This document shows, piece after piece, positions 7,962 to 15,501 of a stretch of 18,314 nt of DNA; position 1 is the first letter of the stretch; the number at the start of each line of letters is the position of its first letter. Position numbers and translations under genes: made by a program. Source of the DNA: Victivallales bacterium (lineage in GTDB: Bacteria > Verrucomicrobiota > Lentisphaeria > Oligosphaerales > Oligosphaeraceae). The stretch covers positions 1-18,314 of the forward strand of contig CAAGGB010000265.1 in assembly GCA_900769285.1 (NCBI GenBank). Reading direction: 5' to 3'. Below the pieces are notes generated by a model that worked only from the letters and a program-made list of their open reading frames with translations, was not told the DNA's origin and searched no databases.

Positions 7962-8417
7962 TCAGGCCGGCCACAACTGCGACAGCTCCGTCCAGTCCTC
8001 CATGGACCGGAACGACACCGTGCTCACCCGCACCATCCGGAAATCCGACGCCTCCAGCAGAAACAGCCGCCGAACCAGCTCGCAGTCCTGCTGAAAGCTC
8101 GTCTCTCGCTCGCCATGGCGCTCGTACTCCAGACGGTACGCATCCTCCCCCGACACCAGCTTCCGCAGCGCCGGCACACGGCGCGACGACGCACCGGACA
8201 CGGACGGCGACGCACCCTGACGGCGGCTCACCGCCTGCACCTTCAGCGAACGGCGACCGCGACGGCGCGACGGCAGGTCCGGCAGCGACGGCGCAAACGG
8301 GAACGACGGCACGCCAAGAACCTGGCACACCGCACCCTCACAGCGCCATACCTTCACAAACTCCGCCTCCCTCAGACGAAGCAGCTCCAGCACCGCCAGC
8401 TCTTCCTCCACCGTCAT
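7962..8417 (-). CDS. Hypothetical protein, small, unrecognised
   Basis: I do not recognise this 151-residue protein. From the chosen ATG it starts with an amphipathic helix (VEEELAVLELLRLREAEF), followed by a short WRCEGAVCQVLG segment with two cysteines and a Pro-rich stretch (FPFAPSLPDLPS). A basic Ser/Arg-rich linker (about 50-80) leads to a second folded-looking region (about 85-150, GEDAYRLEYERHGE to DWTELSQLW). It has no signal peptide or membrane segment. The frame extends upstream to a GTG at 8501 (179 residues), preceded by GGGGGC, but the extra 28 residues are polar and low in structure, so I favour the ATG at 8417, which has GGTGAAG upstream. It lies 90 bp before the polytopic SPFH gene in the same run. 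Confidence 0.6.
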   Translation of the reverse strand: MTVEEELAVLELLRLREAEFVKVWRCEGAVCQVLGVPSFPFAPSLPDLPSRRRGRRSLKVQAVSRRQGASPSVSGASSRRVPALRKLVSGEDAYRLEYERHGERETSFQQDCELVRRLFLLEASDFRMVRVSTVSFRSMEDWTELSQLWPA

Positions 8418-8510
8418 CGCGACTTCACCAGACGACACAGACCTGTCTCCATTCGACACCCTCGACCCGACGCCGTTCCATCGGCGACACGCCTTCTCCA
8501 CGCCCCCGCA

Positions 8511-8858
8511 TCAGGACTCGCGACCCTCGTCCTCCGACGACTCCGGCTCCGCCGACGACGACTCGGCCTTCGCCGCCTTCGCCGCCACCGGACGCTTCGC
8601 CGGCGCCGACGGCGCCTTCGCGCCAAAGCCGCTGACCGGCAACGGCGGCTCCGGGAACGCGAACACGCCCGGCTCGCCGATGATCGCGTCCACCTTCTGC
8701 TCCAGCTCCGCAATCTTGCGGTACGCCTCCTCGCGCTCCGCCAGCAGACCGTCCACCTTCACCCGCGCCTCATACGCGGCCTTGATGGTCTCCGCATCCG
8801 CGTGCATCACTATATCGACAAAACTGAGCGTCTGTCCGCCCACTGCGTTCTTCGCCAT
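8511..8858 (-). CDS. Hypothetical protein with predicted coiled coil and Ala/Lys-rich tail
   Basis: This 115-residue protein is not recognised. Residues 20-60 form a likely coiled coil (AETIKAAYEARVKVDGLL, then EREEAYRKIAELEQKVDAII). A Pro-rich segment FAFPEPPLPV (66-75) follows, and the C-terminal 40 residues are Ala/Lys/Pro then Ser/Glu-rich and probably disordered. There is no membrane segment. AAGGA upstream of the ATG supports the start. It is 125 bp downstream of the LRV repeat gene and just upstream of the other small gene, so it may be an adaptor in the same unit. The composition suits a small scaffold or linker protein, but this is only a guess. Confidence 0.65.
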   Translation of the reverse strand: MAKNAVGGQTLSFVDIVMHADAETIKAAYEARVKVDGLLAEREEAYRKIAELEQKVDAIIGEPGVFAFPEPPLPVSGFGAKAPSAPAKRPVAAKAAKAESSSAEPESSEDEGRES

Positions 8859-8960
8859 GCTGTTCCTTGTTCCTCTCTCTATCAGGTCAACCGCCGGCCA
8901 TCCGCGTCACCGCAGACGCCCGCAACTCTCTCACACACACTCTCTCGCTCGCCGCTCGCG

Positions 8961-8980
8961 CGTGGCCAGCGCCGGCCACG
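8961..8980 (-). other. Hairpin just after the LRV gene
   Basis: CGTGGCC at 8961-8967 pairs with GGCCACG at 8974-8980 around a six-base loop. It starts three bases after the TGA stop of the LRV gene on the minus strand. No T-run follows, so it is a message-stabilising or attenuating structure rather than a clear terminator. The rest of the 125-bp gap (8859-8983) is notably pyrimidine-rich on the plus strand (CTCTCT and CACACA runs) and shows no other feature. Confidence 0.4.
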
Positions 8981-8983
8981 CCC

Positions 8984-10546
8984 TCATGGCTGACGCCGAC
9001 GCCCGAACATCGCCCGGAAGCGCCCCAGCAGACCGTCGCCCCCCGCCTCGGGCGCCGCGTCCGCCGCAGCCGCCCCAGCGGGCTCCTCCAGCGTCTCGCC
9101 GACGTCCGGCTCCGGCATGGTCTCTGGCGCAGCCGCAGCCGCAGGTTCGGACGACTCGTCCGCCGACAGGTCGATGGCCGCGGCGCGCGCCTTCGACAGC
9201 GCATGCCCGGCGCGCCCCGCCACCGCCGCGTCGTCATCCTCGGCCAGCGCCTCCAGGAAGGAGGGCAGCGTCTCCGCGTTCTCCGCCAGCGCCAGGCGCA
9301 CCTGCGGCGACACGTCGCGGCTCAGCTCCGCCATCAGCGCAATCGTCAGCCCCGACGCGCGCGCCGCCAGCGTCCGCACCGACGGCAGCCCGTGGCGCGC
9401 CAGGCGCACCAGCGTCTCCGCCGGACAGCCGCGCAGCGACACGCCACGGCACGACAACTGGTACAGCACACCGTCATCGCCGTGCTCCGCCAGAAACGCG
9501 CGGTCCTCGTCGTCCAGCGCCGGACGCAGCGCCGCATGACGCAGCAGCGACGCACCACGGCGCGACAGCGCCGGCGCCAGCACCGCCAGCGGCACCCGCT
9601 CGTTGCCCGCCAGCGCCACGTCCGTCTCCTCCGACGGCTCCGACAGCAGCCGCGAGACCGCCTCCGCGCTGACCGCCGGGTTCGACGCCAGCGCCAGCCG
9701 CACCGACGCCTCCGCATCTCCCGCCAACTGCACCTGCACCAGCGCCGACACGCCCGGCAGCGACGCGACGCGCCGACGCACCTCCGGGCCGCCATGACGC
9801 GCCAGCCCCAACTGCTCGTCCTCCGTCAGCCGCTTGCGCTCCATCGCGCGGCACTGAACCTCCTCGTCACCGCTGAACAGCAGCGACTCCAGCACCTTCT
9901 CCGGCAACTGGCTCCGCAGCAGCAGCAGCCGCTGGGACAGGCTCTCGTCGCCGTCCGCCCAGCGCAGCAGACACGACTCGTCCAGCCGGGGCGTCAGCAG
10001 CGCCTTCGCCTGGACCGTCAGGTCGCGGTCGTCGCTCAGCGCCAGCTGTATCTCCTCGTCCAGGCGCGGCTGCCGCAGCAGGCTGGCCCGCACAAACGGC
10101 ACCTCGTCCTCGCTCAGGCGTATCTGGACGCGCGGCGTCACCGCCGCGTTCTCCGCCAGCGCCAGCCGCACCCGGACATCGGGGTCCTCGCAGAGCGCCA
10201 GCGCCACCTGCGGGCTGATGCCCTTGCCAGAAGCCACCGCCTCACGCACGTCAGCGCGCTCATGACGCGCCAGATGCAGCAGCACCGACTTCGGCGTGCG
10301 CGGATTCTCCGCCAGCAGCGCCAGCACGCCGACCGACTCGCACCGGCACGACAGCTCCTCCAGAATGCGGCTTGGCGTGTCCGCGCAGCCCGCCAGGAAA
10401 CGCTGCACCTCGGGCTCGCCGCCCGCCTCCGCGTACACCTCGCGCAGCACCTGCATCGGCACACCGCCGCGCCCCGACCGCACCGACGACGCCGTGCCGC
10501 CCCGTATCTGCGCCAGCAGCCCCGCCGCCTCCGTACCCAATGCCAT
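8984..10546 (-). CDS. Leucine-rich-repeat-variant (LRV)/HEAT-like repeat protein
   Basis: This 520-residue protein is built of roughly 24-residue helical repeats between about 55 and 450, with recurring phrases such as DVRVRLALAENAAVTPRV (123-140), ASVRLALASNPAVSAEAV (280-297) and QVRLALAENAETLP (415-428). This is the pattern of the LRV family, an alpha-solenoid made for protein contacts. Typical LRV proteins may carry an iron-sulfur cluster at the N-terminus, but no clear cysteine cluster of that kind is seen here. After about 455 there is an Ala/Pro/Glu-rich linker of roughly 45 residues and a final amphipathic basic helix (LLGRFRAMFGRRR, 506-518) that could touch the membrane. The start ATG has only a weak ribosome binding site; Met31 is an alternative. 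It is the first gene of the minus-strand run, after a promoter candidate at 10616-10643. Its job is probably scaffolding; the partner is unknown. Confidence 0.85.
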   Translation of the reverse strand: MALGTEAAGLLAQIRGGTASSVRSGRGGVPMQVLREVYAEAGGEPEVQRFLAGCADTPSRILEELSCRCESVGVLALLAENPRTPKSVLLHLARHERADVREAVASGKGISPQVALALCEDPDVRVRLALAENAAVTPRVQIRLSEDEVPFVRASLLRQPRLDEEIQLALSDDRDLTVQAKALLTPRLDESCLLRWADGDESLSQRLLLLRSQLPEKVLESLLFSGDEEVQCRAMERKRLTEDEQLGLARHGGPEVRRRVASLPGVSALVQVQLAGDAEASVRLALASNPAVSAEAVSRLLSEPSEETDVALAGNERVPLAVLAPALSRRGASLLRHAALRPALDDEDRAFLAEHGDDGVLYQLSCRGVSLRGCPAETLVRLARHGLPSVRTLAARASGLTIALMAELSRDVSPQVRLALAENAETLPSFLEALAEDDDAAVAGRAGHALSKARAAAIDLSADESSEPAAAAAPETMPEPDVGETLEEPAGAAAADAAPEAGGDGLLGRFRAMFGRRRQP

Positions 10547-10782
10547 CGTTCCGTCACACCCCCATTACAAGCTAACAAATGTCACCCGAACCGTCTCGTT
10601 CCGAGAGTTTGGTAATATATATCATCTATTATCATAAATTCAACCCAGGCCACAAAAAAAACGGCGACTTCCCTGGAGGGCCAGACGGGGGAACTAGAGC
10701 TTTCAGCCCAGGTTCGCTATATTATGTCGGCGGACACGACCGGCCGCCACCCCACCATCCCCTCCCGCACCTCCGCACGACC
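10547..10782. promoter_or_regulatory. Divergent intergenic region between the LRV gene and ftsK
   Basis: This 236-bp gap is distinctly AT-rich in its middle (TAATATATATCATCTATTATC near 10613-10632) and separates two divergent genes, so it should carry promoters for both. A good minus-strand promoter is listed separately. On the plus side the best -10 candidates are TATATT at 10718-10723 or TATTAT at 10720-10725, but I see no convincing -35 for them. An A-run (10652-10659) and short CCAGG/CCTGG inverted repeats are present without a clear function. Confidence 0.5.
10616..10643 (-). promoter_or_regulatory. Sigma-70-like promoter for the minus-strand run
   Basis: On the minus strand TTGAAT (10643-10638) is followed after 16 bases by TATATA (10621-10616), or after 18 bases by TATATT (10619-10614). 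Both are close to the TTGACA/TATAAT consensus and lie about 70 bases upstream of the LRV start codon. This is the only promoter-like sequence I can support for the entire 10.5-kb run, which favours a long transcript. Confidence 0.5.
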
Positions 10783-12660
10783 ATGCTTCACGACCTCTTG
10801 CTGCTGCTGCGCTTCTGCCGCCTGCGGCTCAGACGACATTTCCGCCACAGCCCCTGGACGGCCCTCCGTCCCAGCGCACCCCAGAACACACCCGAGACGC
10901 CCACGCCCACGCCGCCTGAACCCGAGACGCCCAAGCCCGCGCCGCCCACGCCGCCAGCCGCGGCGCCCACCCCCACGCCGGCACAGGCCGCGCACGAGCG
11001 GCTGTCGCGCCTCGAGGAGCGCTTCCGCGCCAAGCAGGACGCCCGCGAGGCGCGACAGCAGCGCTGGCTCCAGGAGCGGCTGACCGCCGACGAGACGGAC
11101 GCCGAGCCGCCCGTACTGGAAGAGCCCGAGCCCGAGCCGCCGCCGCGCCCCGAGCCGCCACCGCCGCCGCCCGACTACTCGGGCTACGCGCTGCCCTCGC
11201 TCGACCTCCTCCTCCCCGAGGGGCCGGCCACCATCGAGGACGCCGACGACATCGAGCGCCAGCGGAAGGCCATCCAGATGACGCTCGACAGCTTCCGCAT
11301 CGACGCCGAGGTCATCGGCCACCGCCGCGGCCCGCGCATCACCCTCTTCAAGGTCCGCGTCGCCCGCGGCATCAAGGTCGCCGCCATCGCCGCCTACCTC
11401 AACGACTTCCGCATGGCCCTCGCCGCCGCCTCCCTGCGCATCCTCGCCCCCATGCCCGGACACGACTACGTCGGCTTCGAGGTCCCCAACCGCGTCTCCG
11501 ACACCGTCCGCGCCCGCACCTCGCTCGCCTCGCCCGCGTTCACCGCCTCCAAGGCACTCCTGCCCGTCATCCTCGGACGCGCCATCGACGGCGAGGACGT
11601 CATCTTCGACCTCGCCCGCGCGCCCCACCTCCTCGTCGCCGGTGCGACCGGCTCCGGCAAGTCCGTCTGCCTCAACAACATCATCATCTCGCTCCTCTAC
11701 CGCTTCCGCCCCGACGAGCTCAAGCTCATCCTCGTCGACCCCAAAATCGTCGAGATGTCCGGCTACAACGCCCTGCCGCACCTCCTCGTCCCCGTCATCA
11801 CCGAGGTGCCCCTCGTCGTCCTGGCGCTCAAGTGGGTCATCGACGAGATGCAGCGCCGCTACCGGATGCTCGCCAAGACCGGCCTGCGAAACCTCGAGTC
11901 CTTCAACGCCCGCCCACACGCCGACGTGCCCATCCTCGACGACGACGGCCATCCCCTCCCCGACCGCCTCCCCTTCATCGTCGTCATCATCGACGAGCTG
12001 GCCGACATCATGCTGACCGAGAAGACCGAGGTCGAGAACGCGCTGGCACGCATCGCCCAGCTCTCCCGCGCCGTCGGCATCCACTGCATCGTCGCCACCC
12101 AGCGCCCCAGCGTCAACGTCATCACCGGCATCATCAAGGCCAACTTCCCCACGCGCATCGCCTTCCAGGTCTCCTCCCAGATCGACTCCCGAACCATCAT
12201 CGACGGCAAGGGTGCCGAGGCCCTCCTCGGACGCGGCGACATGCTCTTCAAGCCCTCCGACGCGCTCCGGATGCTCCGACTCCAGGGAGCCATGGTCACC
12301 GACCCCGAAATCGACGCCATCGTCCGCGCCTGCGCCGCGCAGGGCGACCACGCCATCGGCTTCGACCTCATCCGCAGCGCCGCCGCCGAAACACAGTCCG
12401 CCTCCTTCGACGGCGAGTTCCTCGACGCCGACGAGCAGGCCGGCGAGGCACTCATCCGCGCGGCCATCGAAATCATCATCCGTGACCAGAAGGCCTCCAT
12501 CTCCTACGTCCAGCGGCGACTCCGCATCGGCTACAACAAGGCCGCCTCCATCATCGAGACGCTCGAGCAGCGCGGCGTCATCGGCCCACAGATAGGCTCC
12601 CTGCCGCGCGAAATCCTCGCCACCTCCGTCGAGGAGGCCATCGGCGACGAGGACTACTGA
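10783..12660 (+). CDS. ftsK: FtsK/SpoIIIE-family DNA translocase without the membrane domain
   Basis: The 625-residue product has the cytoplasmic part of FtsK. A Pro/Glu/Thr-rich linker (about 30-65), a charged helix (about 70-100) and a second Pro-rich stretch (about 110-130) come first. The alpha domain follows at about 145-250, then the beta RecA-like motor with Walker A GATGSGKS (287-294), Walker B IVVIIDE (399-405) and ATQRPS (438-443). The gamma winged-helix domain is at about 567-612 (YVQRRLRIGYNKAASIIE), the part that reads chromosome polarity sequences in relatives. The family pumps DNA at the septum and promotes dimer resolution. Usual FtsK has four N-terminal membrane helices; here the ATG gives only a short Leu-run (DLLLLLRF) followed by arginines, so the protein looks soluble or peripherally bound. 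The frame stays open to 10579, but the extra 68 residues cross the AT-rich promoter region and contain no hydrophobic helices, so I reject that start. The ATG lacks a clear ribosome binding site. Confidence 0.93.
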   Translation: MLHDLLLLLRFCRLRLRRHFRHSPWTALRPSAPQNTPETPTPTPPEPETPKPAPPTPPAAAPTPTPAQAAHERLSRLEERFRAKQDAREARQQRWLQERLTADETDAEPPVLEEPEPEPPPRPEPPPPPPDYSGYALPSLDLLLPEGPATIEDADDIERQRKAIQMTLDSFRIDAEVIGHRRGPRITLFKVRVARGIKVAAIAAYLNDFRMALAAASLRILAPMPGHDYVGFEVPNRVSDTVRARTSLASPAFTASKALLPVILGRAIDGEDVIFDLARAPHLLVAGATGSGKSVCLNNIIISLLYRFRPDELKLILVDPKIVEMSGYNALPHLLVPVITEVPLVVLALKWVIDEMQRRYRMLAKTGLRNLESFNARPHADVPILDDDGHPLPDRLPFIVVIIDELADIMLTEKTEVENALARIAQLSRAVGIHCIVATQRPSVNVITGIIKANFPTRIAFQVSSQIDSRTIIDGKGAEALLGRGDMLFKPSDALRMLRLQGAMVTDPEIDAIVRACAAQGDHAIGFDLIRSAAAETQSASFDGEFLDADEQAGEALIRAAIEIIIRDQKASISYVQRRLRIGYNKAASIIETLEQRGVIGPQIGSLPREILATSVEEAIGDEDY

Positions 12661-12670
12661 GGACACGCGA

Positions 12671-12703
12671 AGGGGCGGCACGCCCTCACGGCGAACCGCC
12701 CCT
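12671..12703. terminator. Convergent hairpin between ftsK and the DUF6785 gene
   Basis: AGGGGCGG at 12671-12678 pairs with CCGCCCCT at 12696-12703. Inside the loop CGCC (12681-12684) can pair with GGCG (12690-12693), giving a cruciform-like structure. It lies in the 72-bp gap between two convergent genes, 10 bases after the ftsK stop, and could end transcription in both directions. It lacks a U-run on either side, so termination would be weak or factor-assisted. Confidence 0.5.
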
Positions 12704-12732
12704 CCACGCACACGCGCCGTGCGCCAGCCGGC

Positions 12733-15141
12733 CTAGCGCTGGATGGAGAACGGCTTCGGCGGCTCGCCGGTGACGAAGTAGTAGATGACGCTGATGACGA
12801 TGGCCAGGATGCCGGCGAGGAACTCGCCGCAGATGAGCCCGCACATCAGCGGCTTGAGCTCCTGGTACAGCTTGCCGCCGCCGAATTTCGTCACCAGGTG
12901 CTTGATGGCGAAGCCGATGAGGAAGGACACGGCCATCAGCGTGCTCTGGTAAGTCGCCAGCGTGAGGAACATGACCGGATGGAGCGGCCACCAGGTCAGG
13001 CGCTGGCGGCAGACCGTGAAGAGGATGACCAGCCCGAACGTCACGGCGAACGCCACCATGGCCTCCGGCACAGGACGGATGGCCGAAATGCGCTCGGACA
13101 GCGACTGGTTGTCGAGCAGCGGCAGCGAGCCCTGCGCCTCCATCGTCTTGCGCAGCTGCAGGTTGCTGCTGATGGCCATGCGGGGTGGGCTGTAGAGCGT
13201 CCAGCCGTCGCCGACGGCGATGGCGCCGTTCTTGTACTGGAAGTAGAGCGTGCACGGGATGGCGACCAGAAGCCCCAGGACAATGGCGACCAGGCCCAGG
13301 GTGGCCAGACGCCCCAATCTGCGGCTCTGCGTGCGGTCATTGAGCCGCAGGCTCTCCACGACATACGGCATGAAGCACTCGCGCGGGTCGACGAACAGCA
13401 CGCAGGAGAGCATGCCCAGGATGAGGAGCTGCTGCGCGCCGAGGCTGCTCTCGCCCAGGAAGCCCCACAGCAGCGCGCACGGGAAGAGGTTGGTGTGCAG
13501 ATAGTAGACGCCCGCCTCGGCGCAGAGACGGCTCACCACCGTCAGAATCGCCAGCAGCGCCAGGATGTACAGGAGCGCGACCGGCACGTCCAGGCCGGCC
13601 ATCGTCGTCGCCGCGACGAAGCCAGCGATGCCCAGCAGCATCGCCCGCGCACCCCACACGGCGAACGGCTCCACCGGGTCGCCGCCGCGGCGGATGCCCA
13701 GGCACCGGCGCAGCACCGAGCCGTAGTAGCGACGGCCCGTGTAGAGTATCACCAGGAACATCGCCACATACGCGCCGCCATAGCAGAACGTGTGGATGGA
13801 CGGACGCGTCATCGCCGGCCCCAGCGCCACGCCGTAGCTGTTCAGCGTGCCCGTCACATACCCGAAGATGAACGGCGCCAGACCCAGCGACAGCGACACG
13901 TCCTTCGGCAGGAAGTAGGCGAAGCCGATGACCGTGAAGATCAGCAGCGGATTGAAGATGGTCCACCAGCCGATGCCCGAGCGGTAGTACGTCGGCACCA
14001 GCTTGACGAACGGCCCGAAGTACAGCCGCAGCTGCACCGGTATCATGTACTCCGGCCACCACACGCACGCAAAGTTGTTCATGTAAATCAGGAAAATCGG
14101 CACCAGGCCAATCCAGAACAGCTTGTTCCGGAACAGCGTGCAGCAGGCGCTGCCCTCCTCCGGCAGCAGCATCCGCGTCAGCTCCACCGTCGGATACGGC
14201 AGATGCTCATGGCTCGCCCACTGGCGGTGCAGCACCAGCGACAGACCCACGCCCGCCAGGCACATGAACAGAATCACCGGCAGCCAGAACAGCAGCGGCG
14301 TCCGCCAGGCCACCCACGGAATGTCCTGCGTCAGCGAGATGTCCTTCTCGCCCTCGCCGACGCCGCTCACAAAGCCGTCCAGCGCCCGCGCGTCCAACCA
14401 GGGCTCCGCCAGCATCATCGGCGGAACCAGGTCAACCGTGCTCGGATGACGCGGCTTGACCGCGCCCTCCAGCGCCACGTCCACCAGGGCGCGAACCACG
14501 GTGCTGCGGTCCGCGTCCGTCATCTTCTCGCCGCGACGCAGCAGATGACGCGCGTACGTCGGCAGCTCCAGACGGCTCGCCGACTCCCACAGGCCGCCAT
14601 CCTCGATGAGCGCGTTCAGAGACTCAATCAGACGTCCCTGCACCGGCACCGACGGCACCTCGCCACCCGATGTCGCCTCGGCGACCAGCTCCGCCGGCAG
14701 ATGCGCGCGCAGCTGCGACAGCGCCGTCCCCTCGCCCGCACCCTCCTTCAGACGCGACGTCAGCAGCCGCCAGTCCGACACCTTGTCCAGGTGAAGCCGG
14801 ACATCGTCGCTGCGCCAGCTCTGGTCCGTCCGCACAAAGTGATGCGGCATCATCAGCACATTCGTGAAGTGGTGCATCAGACCACGCCCGGGAATGAAGC
14901 ACACAAACAGCGACAGCCCCGTGATCACCGCCAGCTCGCGACCCGTCAGCACCAGACGGCGGCTCACGCGACCCAGCAGCGGGTTCACAAACAGCACAAA
15001 CAGCATCAGCGTGCCGAGGATGCTGAACGGAAGGAAGCTGCCGACCAGAAACGAGCCGCGTATCACCATGTCGTTGAAAAAGGTGAACCCACACAGGAAC
15101 AGGGCCCCAAGGAACCCCAGCAGCAACGCTCGCTTCGACAT
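12733..15141 (-). CDS. DUF6785/DUF6784-like polytopic membrane protein (OPT-like transporter)
   Basis: This 802-residue protein has around 13-14 hydrophobic segments. The chosen start MSKRALLLGFLGALF opens directly into the first membrane helix, and GGAG lies 11 bases upstream. The frame stays open to 15492, but the extra N-terminal stretch is not protein-like and includes the terminator region, so I reject it. Diagnostic stretches are HLPYPTVELTRMLLPEEG, the PLLIFTVIGFAYFLPKDVSLS region in the middle, and the C-terminal GFAIKHLVTKFGGGKLYQELKP followed by GLICGEFLAG. These match my memory of the DUF6785 and DUF6784 families, which are common in Planctomycetota and Verrucomicrobiota and resemble oligopeptide transporters. 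A soluble Leu/Glu-rich region of about 150 residues lies between early membrane helices. The substrate is unknown. It stands alone on the minus strand between ftsK and the flippase. Confidence 0.8.
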   Translation of the reverse strand: MSKRALLLGFLGALFLCGFTFFNDMVIRGSFLVGSFLPFSILGTLMLFVLFVNPLLGRVSRRLVLTGRELAVITGLSLFVCFIPGRGLMHHFTNVLMMPHHFVRTDQSWRSDDVRLHLDKVSDWRLLTSRLKEGAGEGTALSQLRAHLPAELVAEATSGGEVPSVPVQGRLIESLNALIEDGGLWESASRLELPTYARHLLRRGEKMTDADRSTVVRALVDVALEGAVKPRHPSTVDLVPPMMLAEPWLDARALDGFVSGVGEGEKDISLTQDIPWVAWRTPLLFWLPVILFMCLAGVGLSLVLHRQWASHEHLPYPTVELTRMLLPEEGSACCTLFRNKLFWIGLVPIFLIYMNNFACVWWPEYMIPVQLRLYFGPFVKLVPTYYRSGIGWWTIFNPLLIFTVIGFAYFLPKDVSLSLGLAPFIFGYVTGTLNSYGVALGPAMTRPSIHTFCYGGAYVAMFLVILYTGRRYYGSVLRRCLGIRRGGDPVEPFAVWGARAMLLGIAGFVAATTMAGLDVPVALLYILALLAILTVVSRLCAEAGVYYLHTNLFPCALLWGFLGESSLGAQQLLILGMLSCVLFVDPRECFMPYVVESLRLNDRTQSRRLGRLATLGLVAIVLGLLVAIPCTLYFQYKNGAIAVGDGWTLYSPPRMAISSNLQLRKTMEAQGSLPLLDNQSLSERISAIRPVPEAMVAFAVTFGLVILFTVCRQRLTWWPLHPVMFLTLATYQSTLMAVSFLIGFAIKHLVTKFGGGKLYQELKPLMCGLICGEFLAGILAIVISVIYYFVTGEPPKPFSIQR

Positions 15142-15339
15142 CCTCTTCTCGTCTCCAGATTTGCTTGACGGCACCGCGCCCGACAGCTCGACGTCTCTTG
15201 TTGAACTTACGCCAGAAGCTGACACGCAGAGACAGCCCCCGACAGAGCCGGACAGAGGCGCGACGACAGCACCCCTTCCGTTGGACAATGACACAAAACG
15301 ATACTTTAACGGACGAAACGTTCGGGATATTGGGGACCT

Positions 15340-15373
15340 CCCCGCCCTTTCAGCCACGGGCGGGGCCTTTTTT
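15340..15373 (+). terminator. Strong intrinsic terminator upstream of the flippase gene
   Basis: CCCCGCCC (15340-15347) and GGGCGGGG (15358-15365) form a perfect 8-bp stem with a 10-base loop, followed after CC by six T residues (15368-15373). It works on the plus strand only, yet no plus-strand gene ends near it; the last is ftsK, 2.7 kb upstream. It is therefore either an attenuator in the flippase leader or the end of a short transcript. The 5' arm can also pair with GGGG at 15332-15335 and the 3' arm with CCCGCCC at 15376-15382. Confidence 0.75.
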
Positions 15374-15423
15374 CTCCCGCCCACGTTTGCGCCCCCGTAA
15401 CCAACGATTAAATTCTGAAAGAT

Positions 15424-15461
15424 GCCCGGAGCGGCGCCACTTGCCCGTCCATCCTCCGGGC
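15424..15461 (+). other. Hairpin in the 5' leader of the flippase gene
   Basis: GCCCGGAG at 15424-15431 is perfectly complementary to CTCCGGGC at 15454-15461, with a 22-base loop. It lies 40 bp before the flippase start codon and at the expected transcript 5' end if the promoter at 15387-15414 is used. It could stabilise the message or tune translation. Confidence 0.4.
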
Positions 15462-15501
15462 CTGACGCACAGAACCCGCTCCCCAACCACAAAGGCAGAC
15501 C

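Larger units (their letters stand above)
15142..15501. promoter_or_regulatory. Divergent intergenic region, leader of the flippase gene
   Basis: These 360 bp separate the divergent DUF6785 and flippase genes. The half next to the DUF6785 gene shows no promoter I would defend. On the plus strand TTGGAC at 15281-15286 with TACTTT at 15302-15307 is a weak promoter candidate upstream of a strong terminator. A second candidate, TTGCGC (15387-15392) with TAAATT (15409-15414) at 16-bp spacing, lies just after the terminator. The flippase start is preceded by AAAGG at suitable spacing. Structured elements are listed separately. Confidence 0.45.

Noticed and set aside
8418..8501. Longer version of the 151-residue small protein, starting at GTG 8501
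   Set aside because: Possible because of GGGGGC upstream, but the extra 28 residues are polar and unstructured and the internal ATG begins a clear helix. Kept only as an alternative start.
5577..8993. Very long open frame on the plus strand (and similar long plus-strand frames at 1905-3632 and 12898-15168)
   Set aside because: They lie antisense to clear SPFH, P-type ATPase and DUF6785 genes, and their products are Arg/His/Gln/Ala-rich without any recognisable domain. High GC content explains the lack of stop codons.
10640..10690. Intrinsic terminator around the A-run upstream of ftsK
   Set aside because: The A-run would give a U-run on the minus strand, but no stable stem precedes it and no gene ends there.
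10579..10782. N-terminal extension of ftsK
   Set aside because: It covers the AT-rich divergent promoter region and adds no FtsK-like membrane helices.
10717..12711. Long minus-strand open frame opposite ftsK
   Set aside because: The product is Gly/Asp/Val/Glu-rich with no domain, and the plus strand carries complete FtsK motifs.
15142..15492. N-terminal extension of the DUF6785 gene
   Set aside because: The open frame crosses the terminator region and leader hairpins, is not hydrophobic or family-like, and a natural start with a membrane helix lies at 15141.
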